From an uncultured bacterium (lineage in GTDB: Bacteria; Planctomycetota; UBA1135; GCA-002686595): 64,000 nucleotides of DNA. The stretch is taken from contig CALCXM010000082.1 in the NCBI GenBank assembly GCA_937905825.1, forward strand, positions 1-64,000, written 5' to 3'. The translations under genes and the position numbers were made by a program. Shown here piece by piece: positions 8,501 to 17,202 of this stretch; positions within the stretch are counted from its first letter, which is position 1, and each line of letters starts with the position of its first letter. The notes below the pieces were generated by a model, which saw nothing but the letters and a program-made list of their open reading frames with translations, did no database searches and was not told the DNA's origin.

Positions 8501-10512
8501 GGTGAGTCCAGGGCTTCTCGATGCTGCACCCGCCAAATGCGTCCGTGCTCGCGATCGCGATCCGGCCGCTTGGCGGCATTCGTGGGCCCGTGCTCCGGAC
8601 CCCGTGTGTCGTTGTGCACGGCCGCTTGGTTGTAGAAGTCCACCACGTAGAGCGAACCGTCCGGGGCCACCTTGGTTTGCACCGGGCGGAACCAGGGATC
8701 GGTGGAGGCCAGGAACTCTTGCTTGCGCGGTTTACTCGCGCGGTGCGCAGCTCCTTCGGGCACGAGCACATCGCGGTGCACGAGGTTCACCGTGGGCTCG
8801 CACACGAAGTGATTGCCCGCATACTCCCCGGGCCAAACCCCTCCCGAGTAGATCGTGCAGCCCGATGCCGCGGTGAAGCCTCCGACAAAGTCGATCTGCA
8901 CGTAGGGCGCGCGGTCCGCTTTCGAGATGCGGTGCACTCCGCGGTGATCGACGATGTCTTTCCAGGAGCGCGTGCCTTCGATGCGGCTGGCCCCGAGCTC
9001 CTTCTCGGACAGGACCACTTCGCGCAAGTGCGAGCCGTTGGCCATGGTGAAGAACAGATCGCCAGCGGGGTTGAAGTCGAGACCCCAGGTGTTGGAGCCA
9101 TAGATCGAGTGCGCTTCGATGGCGGAACCGTCGGGCTGAAAGCGGAAGACGCCGCCGGGAATGTGCCCGAAGCTCTTGGAAGCCTCGCCACTGCGCCCGT
9201 CGAAGTAAGGCGAACGAATGTCCCGGGAAGCGCCGCCGCTGTAGCCTTGGGTGCCGTAGATCCAACCGTCCAAGCCCCAGCGCAAGTTGCTCGTGACCGC
9301 GTGGGTGTCCCCGTAGCCAAAGCCCGTGTAGAGCACGATTCGTTCATCGGCCACGTCATCCCCGTCGCGGTCGCGCAACCAAAGAATGTCCGGGGCCTGG
9401 GTCACGATCACGCCGTCCTGGTGGAAGACGAAGCTCGTCACCAAGTCGAGGCCCTTGGCAAACACGTGGCTGTGATCCATGCGCCCGTCTCCATCGCGGT
9501 CGCTGAGAATCGCGATCTCATCGTGGGCGGGCATGCCACTGAACTGCTCCTTGTTCGGATACCCGGGAGTTTGCGCGACCCACAGCCTGCCTTGCAGGTC
9601 CCAGTCAATCGAGATCGGGTTGACCACCAGGGGTTCCGCGGCCACGAGATTCATCTCGAACTCTTCGTTCAGCTGAAAGCTCTGCTTGGACTTGTCGGGT
9701 GCCAAGGGGCCGCCGGGGGGATAGCGCAACTGCGCCAGCTCCTCCGCATGGGTGAAGAGATCCACCTGGCGCTTGCCGGCCCAGGCGATGCCGCGCAGGA
9801 GCAAGGTACGAAAGGCCGGATGGCTGAAGCTCGACCACTCGTGGCCTTGCAAAGAAACAAACACGCGTCCTTGCGGATCGTCCACCACCCACATCTGCGG
9901 CGCCACGGAAAACACATCGTGAAAGCTGTTGGCCAAGACTTGGGACTTGGGCGACAGGTGCATGTCGTAGTAAATCTCGTCCGTCAAATCGAAGTGCGGA
10001 ATGCCCCGCGTGATCGGGTGGGGATCCGTGAAGTACAGGCCGATCTTGCCCTCCAACCACCTGGCCTTGCCGTGCTCCCAAGCGCCACCAGCGCGCTCTG
10101 TGAACCACGCGGGGTTGTTGCCGCAGACCGCATCGTGAATCACCACGAGTCCACCGCCACGCTTTTGAAAGGCTTCGAAGCGCGCGCGCTCTTCGCCCTC
10201 TATCGAGGCGGCGTTGGCCGCGTACATCACCAAGACATCGGTTTGCTGCAAGGCGGCTTGACTCGGGAACACGAGGCTGCCCTGAACCTGCGCGCCCCGC
10301 TCACGCAAGAGCTGCGACCACTCCTCCAAGAAGCGCGGATGATCGTGCTGCCCCGGTCCGTGAGTCTTTTCCCCCGCACGAATCGTTACGCGCAAGGGAG
10401 CCGGGGACTCCGTTTGGGAGGCCGACACGGGACGAGTGACTCCAAGAGTCGCCAACAAAGCGAGAGCAAACAGCCACAGACCGCGTGTAGTGAGAACCAT
10501 GGCCCCAAGCAT
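5524..10512 (-). CDS. Secreted ThuA-dehydrogenase-HEAT-cytochrome c protein with second ThuA domain
   Basis: This encodes about 1662 residues from ATG 10512, which has GGGAA upstream and gives a signal peptide (TTRGLWLFALALLATLGV). The open frame extends further upstream to 11028, but that part overlaps the opposite-strand gene and is unlikely to be translated. Domains in order: ThuA-like (about 35-250), PVC-type membrane-bound dehydrogenase propeller (about 280-640), HEAT-like repeats (about 700-1060), a cytochrome c domain with CAVCH at 1111-1115, a beta-rich region (about 1205-1440), and a second ThuA-like domain (about 1446-1662). Such proteins are typical of Planctomycetota and are thought to act in periplasmic carbohydrate or polyol oxidation; the substrate is not known. 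The gene is convergent with the preceding one, with only 24 bases between stops. Confidence 0.92.
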   Translation of the reverse strand: MLGAMVLTTRGLWLFALALLATLGVTRPVSASQTESPAPLRVTIRAGEKTHGPGQHDHPRFLEEWSQLLRERGAQVQGSLVFPSQAALQQTDVLVMYAANAASIEGEERARFEAFQKRGGGLVVIHDAVCGNNPAWFTERAGGAWEHGKARWLEGKIGLYFTDPHPITRGIPHFDLTDEIYYDMHLSPKSQVLANSFHDVFSVAPQMWVVDDPQGRVFVSLQGHEWSSFSHPAFRTLLLRGIAWAGKRQVDLFTHAEELAQLRYPPGGPLAPDKSKQSFQLNEEFEMNLVAAEPLVVNPISIDWDLQGRLWVAQTPGYPNKEQFSGMPAHDEIAILSDRDGDGRMDHSHVFAKGLDLVTSFVFHQDGVIVTQAPDILWLRDRDGDDVADERIVLYTGFGYGDTHAVTSNLRWGLDGWIYGTQGYSGGASRDIRSPYFDGRSGEASKSFGHIPGGVFRFQPDGSAIEAHSIYGSNTWGLDFNPAGDLFFTMANGSHLREVVLSEKELGASRIEGTRSWKDIVDHRGVHRISKADRAPYVQIDFVGGFTAASGCTIYSGGVWPGEYAGNHFVCEPTVNLVHRDVLVPEGAAHRASKPRKQEFLASTDPWFRPVQTKVAPDGSLYVVDFYNQAAVHNDTRGPEHGPTNAAKRPDRDREHGRIWRVQHREALDSPPVGAHYGNGLRDLRALCEGREIENPPPSRFSPLAEVRLRALWFDVHRQQLEAAHLGSALNDADPMLRRAAARIIGELAAGGNYVPGGELLTDQVSDLDPRVRLAALVSLTHFELPGERLEGLVQQYARLENDWSRSAFLRLAAMQPMRYFAAALKPAVDGEVAIALATKVAAGVAQRASSQEVLQALQQLAQAKSAASLSSVVQALQKGLPQDFRFGTQNSAAGDALVQLFRSNAGQADVSRALLPLAAFVQGSASLDQSIAVVAQELLSSAQASEAGIDERLDALGILLDLPTWRAAAIQASAGLIGPHLPPEAQERLIRALARTEDLGAASLLSKAFPTVTHVTRDAIFREIIQRPSWTERLLDEIEEGEISVGELGPRRVFRLREHSNQATAERAKRVLDELTTPSPDMEQLIAQILPILQQPADVPNGKQVFIQNCAVCHRHEGLPAGVGADVGPSLVGMGAHGAEHLLPFILDPNLSVEAAYLEYVAETKQGQMLTGVLTYDGPDSITLASSGGTENIPRKQIESLYSTGRSPMPTGFESLGAETLRDLLAFICGEYGDFRIVSLKNQFTASTSKGLYDRRYDAQPIRFEAYGVLDVMGTPMEVFDPASMPEHNNALVLKGGARDDWESKALMPQRVEVHVGFALQRMHVLGGISAWGHPFFGDGEPLVKWTFHYADGTEELHTLHDGVEFADWIRRHDVPGSQFVEGLIQGNSAGQVRTFSLDPGKPELVIERITLESFDNRMAPTFLALTAQLQGAQPKQPVEAEPVTHPRLLILGGGSSHDFGRWFDQELRTTASQVPGFPSSEIEYTDRFERALARLAGLDVLMLTNNQPIPSADLRRGIFEHVAGGAGLILVHPALWYNWQDWPEYNRELVGGGSRSHENYGTFDVQVASDHELLQGIPQRFVIADELYRFEADPKGTPIEVLANGISRSSGDSFPVIWITKTKQGRVLCTTLGHDGAAHQNPAFRRLMQNAVRWAAGSDD

Positions 10513-10627
10513 AGTTTTCCCGTTCCGGAATAGGAAACGGCAGCTCCCACAAGCGCAGCACCCTCCGACCCCTGGGATCCATAGCCCCAGCTCAAGTCCC
10601 CAAAGCGTCGGAGTCGAAAAAGGCCCC

Positions 10628-11869
10628 ATGCACGACAAATGGAAGCGAGTCGTCGGAACCCTCGGCGTGATGGCCTTGATCTCGGTTGCCGTTTTGCTCC
10701 TAGCGCTGGAAGAGGTCGCCCCCCCTGCAATCGTCGGAAGCCTCTTCGCCCTCTTCCTCTTGGTGCTGGTTCCGCTTTTGATCCTAACCACTGCTGATGC
10801 GCTGGGGTCTCCCCTGCGTGCGCCTAGGGTCAGTAGCGGGGGACCCGTACCCGAAGAGTTCACTTTCGAATTCACCAGCACAACCAAGGACTTGCTCGCA
10901 GCCCACGAGGCGGTTTTCCGGGAAGCAATCGGGATTCGCGGATGGGTTCGCTGGGGGCCCCTAGGCTTCGGCTGGTGCGCCCTTCTGCTCGGCTTCTGGA
11001 CCCTAGGCTCAAGCGATGTCTCCCGCATGCAAAACGTGCTTTGGATCGGAATGGGGGTCGTCTTGATTGGTTTCTTTCAGGTTTACCCGTTCATGGAACG
11101 TCGGGCGCTCCGGCGCGACCGAACTCCTGACCTGCGGACCAAGGTTTGCTTCTCGTCCGCAGGCGCCGAATCTCATGCGGAAGACGGGAGCGTTGCACGT
11201 GTGCCCTGGGAATCACTGGTGGAATGCGATCCCCAACCGGAGGGGATACTCTTCAGCTTCGAGTTTTCGGGCACGTTCTTGTTGCCGCGTCGTGTGATCG
11301 GTGGCGAGCGGGAAACGACTGATTTGCTGGGGGCCATCGATGCCTGGCTGGGAACGATCAAGGAGAACGCGATCCGGGAGCAGCTGCGCAAGGAGCGAGC
11401 GTGGGGATTGCGAGTGAACGAATTCTGGGAGCTGATCGACTTGCTCGATCTGCGTCTAGGAGCGGACAAGTCTGGAGCACTCTCGGCCCTGATTGACGAG
11501 CTGGCGCAACGTGAGGTGGAAGAGATCAAAGGCTTCCACGACATCCTCGCGGAACAGCTCTACATGTTGGATAGCGAAGAGCTCTGGGATGTGTTTCAGA
11601 GCAACTCTGAGTCGGGGCTTGCTGCCGACTCGGAGGAGGATTTCCTGGCCGCCAGATGCGGAGTGGTGGCCGGTGGCCGGGAGGTGACACGCGAGGTGTA
11701 CTTCTTCCCCGAGAACCTGTGCGCGGTCGGGGGGGTTGCAGCGCTCGTGAACGTCGCCGCCCTGGCCTACGAGAAGAAATGCGGAGAGCCCTTTCTCTTC
11801 CAGCCCATGAAAGACATCGCCATGGGCAGCAACCCGGAGGGTTGGCCCAACGAAAAAGCCGCGGAGTGA
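10628..11869 (+). CDS. Membrane protein with YcxB-like and DUF4240 regions
   Basis: This encodes 413 residues from ATG 10628; an upstream in-frame ATG at 10436 would overlap the opposite gene. There are two N-terminal membrane segments (around residues 10-30 and 37-57) and a second pair near 113-150. A soluble stretch to about 240 looks like a YcxB-type domain (SSAGAESHAEDGSVARVPW). From FWELIDLLDLRL at about 266 to about 400 the sequence resembles DUF4240 (RCGVVAGGREVTREVYF). Neither domain has a firmly known function. The combination of a membrane-anchored YcxB part and a DUF4240 tail is unusual. The stop codon sits in the loop of a hairpin that probably ends the opposing transcript. Confidence 0.8.
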   Translation: MHDKWKRVVGTLGVMALISVAVLLLALEEVAPPAIVGSLFALFLLVLVPLLILTTADALGSPLRAPRVSSGGPVPEEFTFEFTSTTKDLLAAHEAVFREAIGIRGWVRWGPLGFGWCALLLGFWTLGSSDVSRMQNVLWIGMGVVLIGFFQVYPFMERRALRRDRTPDLRTKVCFSSAGAESHAEDGSVARVPWESLVECDPQPEGILFSFEFSGTFLLPRRVIGGERETTDLLGAIDAWLGTIKENAIREQLRKERAWGLRVNEFWELIDLLDLRLGADKSGALSALIDELAQREVEEIKGFHDILAEQLYMLDSEELWDVFQSNSESGLAADSEEDFLAARCGVVAGGREVTREVYFFPENLCAVGGVAALVNVAALAYEKKCGEPFLFQPMKDIAMGSNPEGWPNEKAAE

Positions 11870-11880
11870 TTCCGCGGCTT
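11856..11880 (-). terminator. Rho-independent terminator for the amidase gene
   Basis: A perfect 10-base stem (AAGCCGCGGA / TCCGCGGCTT) encloses the five-base loop GTGAT. Read on the minus strand the stem runs directly into five Ts, so it is a standard intrinsic terminator for the gene starting at 13017. The TGA stop of the convergent plus-strand gene (11867-11869) lies within the loop. Confidence 0.75.
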
Positions 11881-11925
11881 GATTCGTGAGTTGCGGGGGG
11901 CTGGACCCCCATTTAAGAGAGCAGG

Positions 11926-13017
11926 CTAGCGTACCGCTGAGCTCGAGCTACTGCGGCGCGGGGCTGCCTTCGCGTACGAGGGAGTCGCCGGGCGCGGAGA
12001 TTGATCGGACGCGAGCCGCGGACCGCTGCTGCGGTAGCTGGACGTCCAGCGGGCCAACATGGGCCCGGGGCACTCGGTGGCTTTCAGTTCACCGTGGCTC
12101 TTGATGCTCGAACGATCGATGCCGTACTTCGAGCGTAGCTGCACCAACAGGTCCTCCAGGGAACGCATGGCGCTCGCTGACGGTTGCCCGTACTCGTAGT
12201 TGCCGATCATGCAGACGCCAATGTTCTTGACGTTGTTGTTCACGCTGTTGCGTTTGCCCGCGTGGGCTCCTTGGTACTGCAAAGCGCGCCCCTCAAAGAT
12301 GCGGCCCTGGGCATCGATCAGGAAGTGGTAGCCGATGTCTCCATAGCCCTGTTGTTGCATGTGGTTGCGTTGCACCTTCTGCAGCACGTCGATGGAATCA
12401 CTGAGGGACCCGTCAAAACGTGTGCCTGGCACTTGGGCGGTATGATGCAAGGTGATGCGATCGTAGTTGCCGTTGGTGCGCGTCACGTTGTTCAGGTCCG
12501 GGGCCGTCGCGCGCCAAGTGCTGCGTGAAATACGTCCACTGCTTGAGGCGATGGCCCCGGGAGAGCGCGCCACGTGCACGGCCTGCTGCATGGTTAGGAT
12601 CTCTTCCAGTCCCTGTTGGGCCCGGTAGATCTGCGTGCTGTTCGCCGCCGGATTGGCGAGCACGCGGCGGAAGCCCGCTTGTGCAGAACCAAGGCGCGCC
12701 AACCAAGCCGAGGATCCGCTCGCGGAACCGGCGTCCTCACGGGCGAACTCCAGGCGTCCTTCGCCCAGGGTCAGCTCCGCTTGTACGGTCCAGTAATTGT
12801 TCTGTGAGCAGCGGCCGAGTCTCAACCAGCGTTCGATGGACTCCAAACGACTCCAACCCTGGGGGGCGCCCACCCAGTCGGGGGTGGCTTCTTCCGAGGC
12901 GTAGATCGCGCCAGAGGAGTGATCGTTTCGCATCTCTGCGCTCACGCAGCCGATTGTGCTACATAAGACGAGAGCCAGGCCCAGACGCTGTCCGTGGGAA
13001 AGTTTGCTCACTTCCAT
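11926..13017 (-). CDS. N-acetylmuramoyl-L-alanine amidase / PGRP-like, probable lipoprotein
   Basis: This encodes 363 residues from ATG 13017, chosen because AAGGAG stands just upstream and a signal sequence follows (LGLALVLCSTIGC); the open frame extends to 13203. The Cys after STIG makes it a possible lipoprotein, although the lipobox is imperfect. The C-terminal half (about 183-340) is an Amidase_2/peptidoglycan-recognition domain: DRITLHHTA supplies the first zinc His, SHGEL the second and TECPG the zinc Cys. The role is cleavage of the amide bond between N-acetylmuramic acid and L-alanine in peptidoglycan. The N-terminal 180 residues are helical and unassigned. It is divergent from the TPR-metallopeptidase gene and is followed by an intrinsic terminator. 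Confidence 0.9.
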   Translation of the reverse strand: MEVSKLSHGQRLGLALVLCSTIGCVSAEMRNDHSSGAIYASEEATPDWVGAPQGWSRLESIERWLRLGRCSQNNYWTVQAELTLGEGRLEFAREDAGSASGSSAWLARLGSAQAGFRRVLANPAANSTQIYRAQQGLEEILTMQQAVHVARSPGAIASSSGRISRSTWRATAPDLNNVTRTNGNYDRITLHHTAQVPGTRFDGSLSDSIDVLQKVQRNHMQQQGYGDIGYHFLIDAQGRIFEGRALQYQGAHAGKRNSVNNNVKNIGVCMIGNYEYGQPSASAMRSLEDLLVQLRSKYGIDRSSIKSHGELKATECPGPMLARWTSSYRSSGPRLASDQSPRPATPSYAKAAPRRSSSSSAVR

Positions 13018-13171
13018 CGCTCCTTGCTTAGCTCGAACTCCCTGCCGACCGAATTTCATAGTTACGTGGATACCTGATTCCACGCGCTGATACAAAGATT
13101 GAGTGCCCGCCGCCGGACGCTCTCTAGAATCTGGGACCGGCTGCCTCTTTTCACCTCCCGCGACGACCAAC

Positions 13172-16100
13172 GTGATCGAAACCTCCTCCAAGACCCTTTG
13201 CACTGCCCTATTCCTCGTTTTCGCCTGCGGAGTTGGGCGAGCGGGGCATGCCCTGGGGCCCTCTTGGGCGCCCTACGAGCCACCCACGCAGCAGCAGGGG
13301 GATTCTCTGGACGAGGAGCTGGAGGCGCTCCTGAGCGGAGAGCGCGAGGAGGCGGACGGCCTGCGTCGGCGGGGCAAGTTCTCCGTGGCCCGGGCTCTTC
13401 TGAACGTGCACCTGCGGGACGACGAAGGCGACCACCCGAGCCGCGCCCTCTTGGGGGCAGTGTACCTCGACCAAGGGGACCTGGAGCGCGCGGAGCAGCA
13501 CCTGACGGAAGCCTTGGAAGGCAGTTCGGATGGGGCCCTGCGGGACGCCATCGCCCGGGACTTGACGCGCCTTTTTCACCAACTCGGCCGAGACCGAGAG
13601 GCCCGCGATCAGTGGCTGCCGATCTTGCTCGATCCGGAAGGGGCCTTGGACCCCAGCAGCTTCTTCTGGGCGGCGGAGACCTTGGTGGAGTTGGGAAATC
13701 GTGAGGAAGCGACCGCTCTCTATCGGGCGGCGAGCCTGGGGGGCGCGGAGGGTGACTGGCGCAGTCTGCTGGCCCGTGGCCGCAGTCTGCAGCGCTTGGG
13801 CGATATTGAGCGCGCCGGAAACACACTCTTGCGGGCAGACGCTGCAGCCCGCGAAGCAAACGGCCAGGCGGAAGCGGACGTGCTTGCGGCCCTCGGCGAC
13901 ATCTTCTTCGAGGCGGACCGCGAAGTGGAAGAAGGTTCGGGACGTTCCGCTGCCCAAGCCTACGACGAAGCCTTGCGCGTCAACCCTTCCCACGAAGGCG
14001 CTTTGATGGGCCTCTTTGAATTGCACCGCGTGAACTGGTTGCGTCACCGGCGCAGTGCCTCTGAATTCCTGCGCACCCTGTTGGAGTTGCGCCCGCAATC
14101 TGTGGACGCTCACCTGGCGGCGGCCTCGAACAACTTGCGAGTGGGCAAGCTGCCCGTGGTCCGCAGTGAACTGCGCTTTCTAGAAAGCGTGGCCCCCGGG
14201 CGACGGGAGGTCCAGTCCCTGGCCGCGGCCCTCGCGTGGGTCGAACACAATCGCGAGAAGTGCGAGTTGATTCTCGCTGGCTTGCACGGGGTGGATCCTA
14301 AGGACAGTCGCCCGGAACGCACGGTGGGCAAGCACTTGCTCGAACTCTATCGCTTTGCCGAGGCCAAACCGTTCTTGGAGAGCGCGGTCGAGCGCGACCC
14401 GACGGACTACCAGGCTTGGACTCACCTGGCGAATTCCCTGGCCAATGTGGGGGAAGAGGACCGCGCGTTGGAAGCCTTGCACCGTTCCCAGGACGAGGGC
14501 GGACTGCGCCAGGACGCCTGGCGCAAGAACCTCACCTTGGTGCTCGAACGCTTGGATCGCGAGTACGTGGTCAAGGACTTCGGCGAGCTGAGTTTCGCCT
14601 GGAAGCCGGACGCGGCGCCGGTCTTGGAAGCCTACCTCGAACCCTTCTATCGGGAAGCCCGCGAAGAGCTGGCGGAACGCTACGGCTTCACGCCGACGCC
14701 CACCAAGATCGAAGTCTTCCGTCGCCACCAGGACTTTTCCGTGCGTTCCACCGGCTTCGAAGGCTTCCCGGCCTTGGGCGTTTGCTTTGGGCCCGTGGTC
14801 ACTGCGCTCTCGCCGATCTCCGAAATGCGCGGGCAGTTTTCCTGGGCGCGCACCTCGTTCCACGAGTTCACCCACGTGATTCACCTAGGCCTTTCCAACA
14901 ACCGCTGCCCGCGCTGGATCACCGAGGGCCTGGCCACTTGGGAAGAGGCCAACCGCAATCCCGCCTGGGCGCGCAACCTGCGCCAGGACTTGGTGGACTC
15001 CTACGCGAACGGCACGATCATTCCCGTGCGCGACTTGAACGCCGCTTTCCGCGGACCGCGCATCATCTTCGGTTACTACGAAGGCGGCTTGATCTGCAAG
15101 ATGCTGATCGAGCGCTTTGGTTTCCCTCCGATGATTCGCCTGTTGGAAGCCTTCGACCGCGGGCTCGATCTCGACCAATGCTTGCGGGAGGTCTTCGAGA
15201 TGACGCCCGAAGAACTCGACGCGGACCTCATGCAGATGGTTCAGGGCATGGTTTCCCAGTTGCACATCGAACCCCGTTGGGATCCCATGCTGTTGCCGCG
15301 CAAGCGTCTGGCTTTGGCCAAGGAAGCGCCCACGGATCCGGCCGCACTTTCCGAGTGGCTCGATGACTGGTGCACCCAGGCCTGGGGGTCTTGGCAACAG
15401 GGCCGCCGTCTCGATGCGGAGGAATCCCTGCGGCGCATTCGTTCCGTGCAGCTCAACTTGCCAACACGCGCCCTTTTCTTGATGGGGGAGATGGCCCTGC
15501 GCGATGGGGATGCGGAGGGCGGTGTCCAACACTGGGAGCTGGCCTTTCAACTGGGGGGCGAAGACTTTCACAGCCGCATTTTCCTGGGCAACTGGTACAA
15601 GGAAACGGGCGAAATGGAGAAGGCCGAAGTTCAATACTTGGCCGCTGAGAAAGCCTTCCCGGGATTTGCCAACGCAGGCTTTGCTGCGGAAATGAAACTC
15701 GTCGAGCTCTACGTGGATAGCGGCGAGAAGGACAAGGCCATGGGGGCTGCGGCGCGCTACCTCGACTACGACGCGGGAAGCTACGAATGGCGCCGGCGTG
15801 TGGCGGATTGGCACGTTCAAGCAGGACGCCATGAGGAGGCCGCGCGACTCTTTGGAGAAGCCAACGAGATCGATCCCTTCTCCAGGGCCTTGCACTTGGC
15901 CTGGGGAGATGCGCTGTACGAATTGGGCCGCTATGAGGAAGCTCTGCGCGAGTACGAAGTGTGGAGCTTGGTGCCCCTGGAGCTCGACTTGGATGCCCAG
16001 ATGGAGCCCTCGGACTCGGATCGGGAGGGGGTTCTCGCTCAGCGCTCGCGCTGCTACTTCGCCTTGGAGCGCGACGAGGAAGGCCGGCAAGTGTTGAAGG

Positions 16101-16189
16101 AACTCATCGAGCTCAATCCAAAGGCAGCCCTCGAAGGCTTGTCCGAAGAGAACCAACGCTATCTAGAGGAACTGAAGAACGGGAAGTAG
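13172..16189 (+). CDS. Secreted TPR protein with gluzincin (peptidase MA-like) domain
   Basis: This encodes about 1005 residues if GTG 13172 is the start, which places a signal peptide (SSKTLCTALFLVFACGVGRA) near the N-terminus; ATG 13103 in the same frame would add 23 residues. Neither has a clear Shine-Dalgarno sequence. TPR-like helices fill about residues 60-470 and again 730-1000. In between is a zinc peptidase: HEFTH (HExxH) near residue 564, followed about 30 residues later by TEGLATWEE, whose Glu is the likely third ligand. This is the arrangement of the peptidase MA family. It probably acts outside the cytoplasm on proteins; the substrate is unknown. A long hairpin follows the stop immediately. 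Confidence 0.88.
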   Translation: MIETSSKTLCTALFLVFACGVGRAGHALGPSWAPYEPPTQQQGDSLDEELEALLSGEREEADGLRRRGKFSVARALLNVHLRDDEGDHPSRALLGAVYLDQGDLERAEQHLTEALEGSSDGALRDAIARDLTRLFHQLGRDREARDQWLPILLDPEGALDPSSFFWAAETLVELGNREEATALYRAASLGGAEGDWRSLLARGRSLQRLGDIERAGNTLLRADAAAREANGQAEADVLAALGDIFFEADREVEEGSGRSAAQAYDEALRVNPSHEGALMGLFELHRVNWLRHRRSASEFLRTLLELRPQSVDAHLAAASNNLRVGKLPVVRSELRFLESVAPGRREVQSLAAALAWVEHNREKCELILAGLHGVDPKDSRPERTVGKHLLELYRFAEAKPFLESAVERDPTDYQAWTHLANSLANVGEEDRALEALHRSQDEGGLRQDAWRKNLTLVLERLDREYVVKDFGELSFAWKPDAAPVLEAYLEPFYREAREELAERYGFTPTPTKIEVFRRHQDFSVRSTGFEGFPALGVCFGPVVTALSPISEMRGQFSWARTSFHEFTHVIHLGLSNNRCPRWITEGLATWEEANRNPAWARNLRQDLVDSYANGTIIPVRDLNAAFRGPRIIFGYYEGGLICKMLIERFGFPPMIRLLEAFDRGLDLDQCLREVFEMTPEELDADLMQMVQGMVSQLHIEPRWDPMLLPRKRLALAKEAPTDPAALSEWLDDWCTQAWGSWQQGRRLDAEESLRRIRSVQLNLPTRALFLMGEMALRDGDAEGGVQHWELAFQLGGEDFHSRIFLGNWYKETGEMEKAEVQYLAAEKAFPGFANAGFAAEMKLVELYVDSGEKDKAMGAAARYLDYDAGSYEWRRRVADWHVQAGRHEEAARLFGEANEIDPFSRALHLAWGDALYELGRYEEALREYEVWSLVPLELDLDAQMEPSDSDREGVLAQRSRCYFALERDEEGRQVLKELIELNPKAALEGLSEENQRYLEELKNGK

Positions 16190-16190
16190 C

Positions 16191-16228
16191 GCGACGCGCC
16201 GCGAGTTGGAGTGCTCGCGGCGCGTCGC
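16191..16228 (+). terminator. Hairpin terminator after TPR-metallopeptidase
   Basis: A perfect 15-base stem (GCGACGCGCCGCGAG with its complement at 16214-16228) with an eight-base loop begins two bases after the stop codon. The following sequence is only weakly T-rich (TGCTGTTTCGTT), so termination may not be of the classical U-tract type. Confidence 0.6.
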
Positions 16229-16278
16229 TGCTGTTTCGTTGGTGGCCGACGTGCTTGTTGCCGACTCGTTGGTTGGAC

Positions 16279-17121
16279 TTAGGCCTTGTGGGCTGACACC
16301 ATCCAAGCCGCTCCCGGCAAGGTCACTCCGTGACCTTCGATGATGCTCTCGTACATGTCCGCCAGGGCCTTGCGCATCTTGGCGATGACCTCGGGGCTCT
16401 GATTCACGCCGATGCGCGCACAGGGGCCGATGCGCATGGAAAAGTCCACCGCGTCGTCCACCCCGGTATCGCCCAGGGTGACGGGCGCGCGCACGTTCTG
16501 AATGTGAATGTTCAAGAATCCCGCCTTCTCCAGCTCACCGTGCAGGAAGTCCTTGTCCGCGAAGGCACAGGGGCCTGGCTCATTCGGCCGGTAGGGGCTT
16601 GGCGGGTTCTCGACCAGGGGCAGGATCGTCTTCAAGGGCAGAGACACCCAGTCGTTGTCCTCCATGGTTTGCCAGCAGACGAAGCTCATGCGTCCGCCGC
16701 TGCGCAGTCCCTTGCCCAGGCTGTGCATGGCCTGGGCCGGATCGTCGAAGAACATCATGCCGAAGCGTGAGAAAATGGCGTCGTAGGCCCCGGGCTTGAG
16801 CTCGTAGGTGGCCGCGTCGGCGACCACGAGCTCGACGTTCTTGAGGTGCGCGACGCGCTCCTTGGCCAGGTCCATCAGAGGCTTGGAGCAATCCAAGCCC
16901 AGCACGTGGCCCGCGTCCGTGGCGGCCGCGGAGAGTGCGATGACCGTAGTGCCAGCACCGCAACCGACATCCACCACCCGCTCTCCCTTTTGCAAGGCGA
17001 GGCGCTGCAGGGCCCGGGATCCGAAGATCTCGATGGCCAAATCGAAGTGACCGCGGTGCTCGACCCAGCGCTGGGCCGCCTCACCATTCCAATACTCCAC
17101 GTGGTCCGTGTTCTGTGACAT
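16279..17121 (-). CDS. Class I SAM-dependent methyltransferase
   Basis: This encodes 280 residues. The SAM-binding motif I is clear (VVDVGCGAGTTVIALS, about 49-64), followed by the acidic end of strand 2 (GLDCSKP) and motif II/III regions (YDAIFSRFGMMFFDDP). The fold resembles UbiE/COQ5- and Methyltransf_11-type enzymes acting on small molecules. The substrate cannot be read from the sequence. It is followed on the same strand by another, unrelated-looking methyltransferase, but the 80-base gap and different sequence do not prove an operon. Confidence 0.88.
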   Translation of the reverse strand: MSQNTDHVEYWNGEAAQRWVEHRGHFDLAIEIFGSRALQRLALQKGERVVDVGCGAGTTVIALSAAATDAGHVLGLDCSKPLMDLAKERVAHLKNVELVVADAATYELKPGAYDAIFSRFGMMFFDDPAQAMHSLGKGLRSGGRMSFVCWQTMEDNDWVSLPLKTILPLVENPPSPYRPNEPGPCAFADKDFLHGELEKAGFLNIHIQNVRAPVTLGDTGVDDAVDFSMRIGPCARIGVNQSPEVIAKMRKALADMYESIIEGHGVTLPGAAWMVSAHKA

Positions 17122-17202
17122 GGGTGCAACCTACTCCTTCCTGGGCCAGGTTGCAGTTCTCAGTTGCCCGCTTAATTGCCAAGCCTGAGATTTTCTGGGG
17201 TC

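Noticed and set aside
8521-10533. Long 670-residue plus-strand frame
   Set aside because: It is the shadow of the ThuA-cytochrome gene on the other strand; no domain or signal features.
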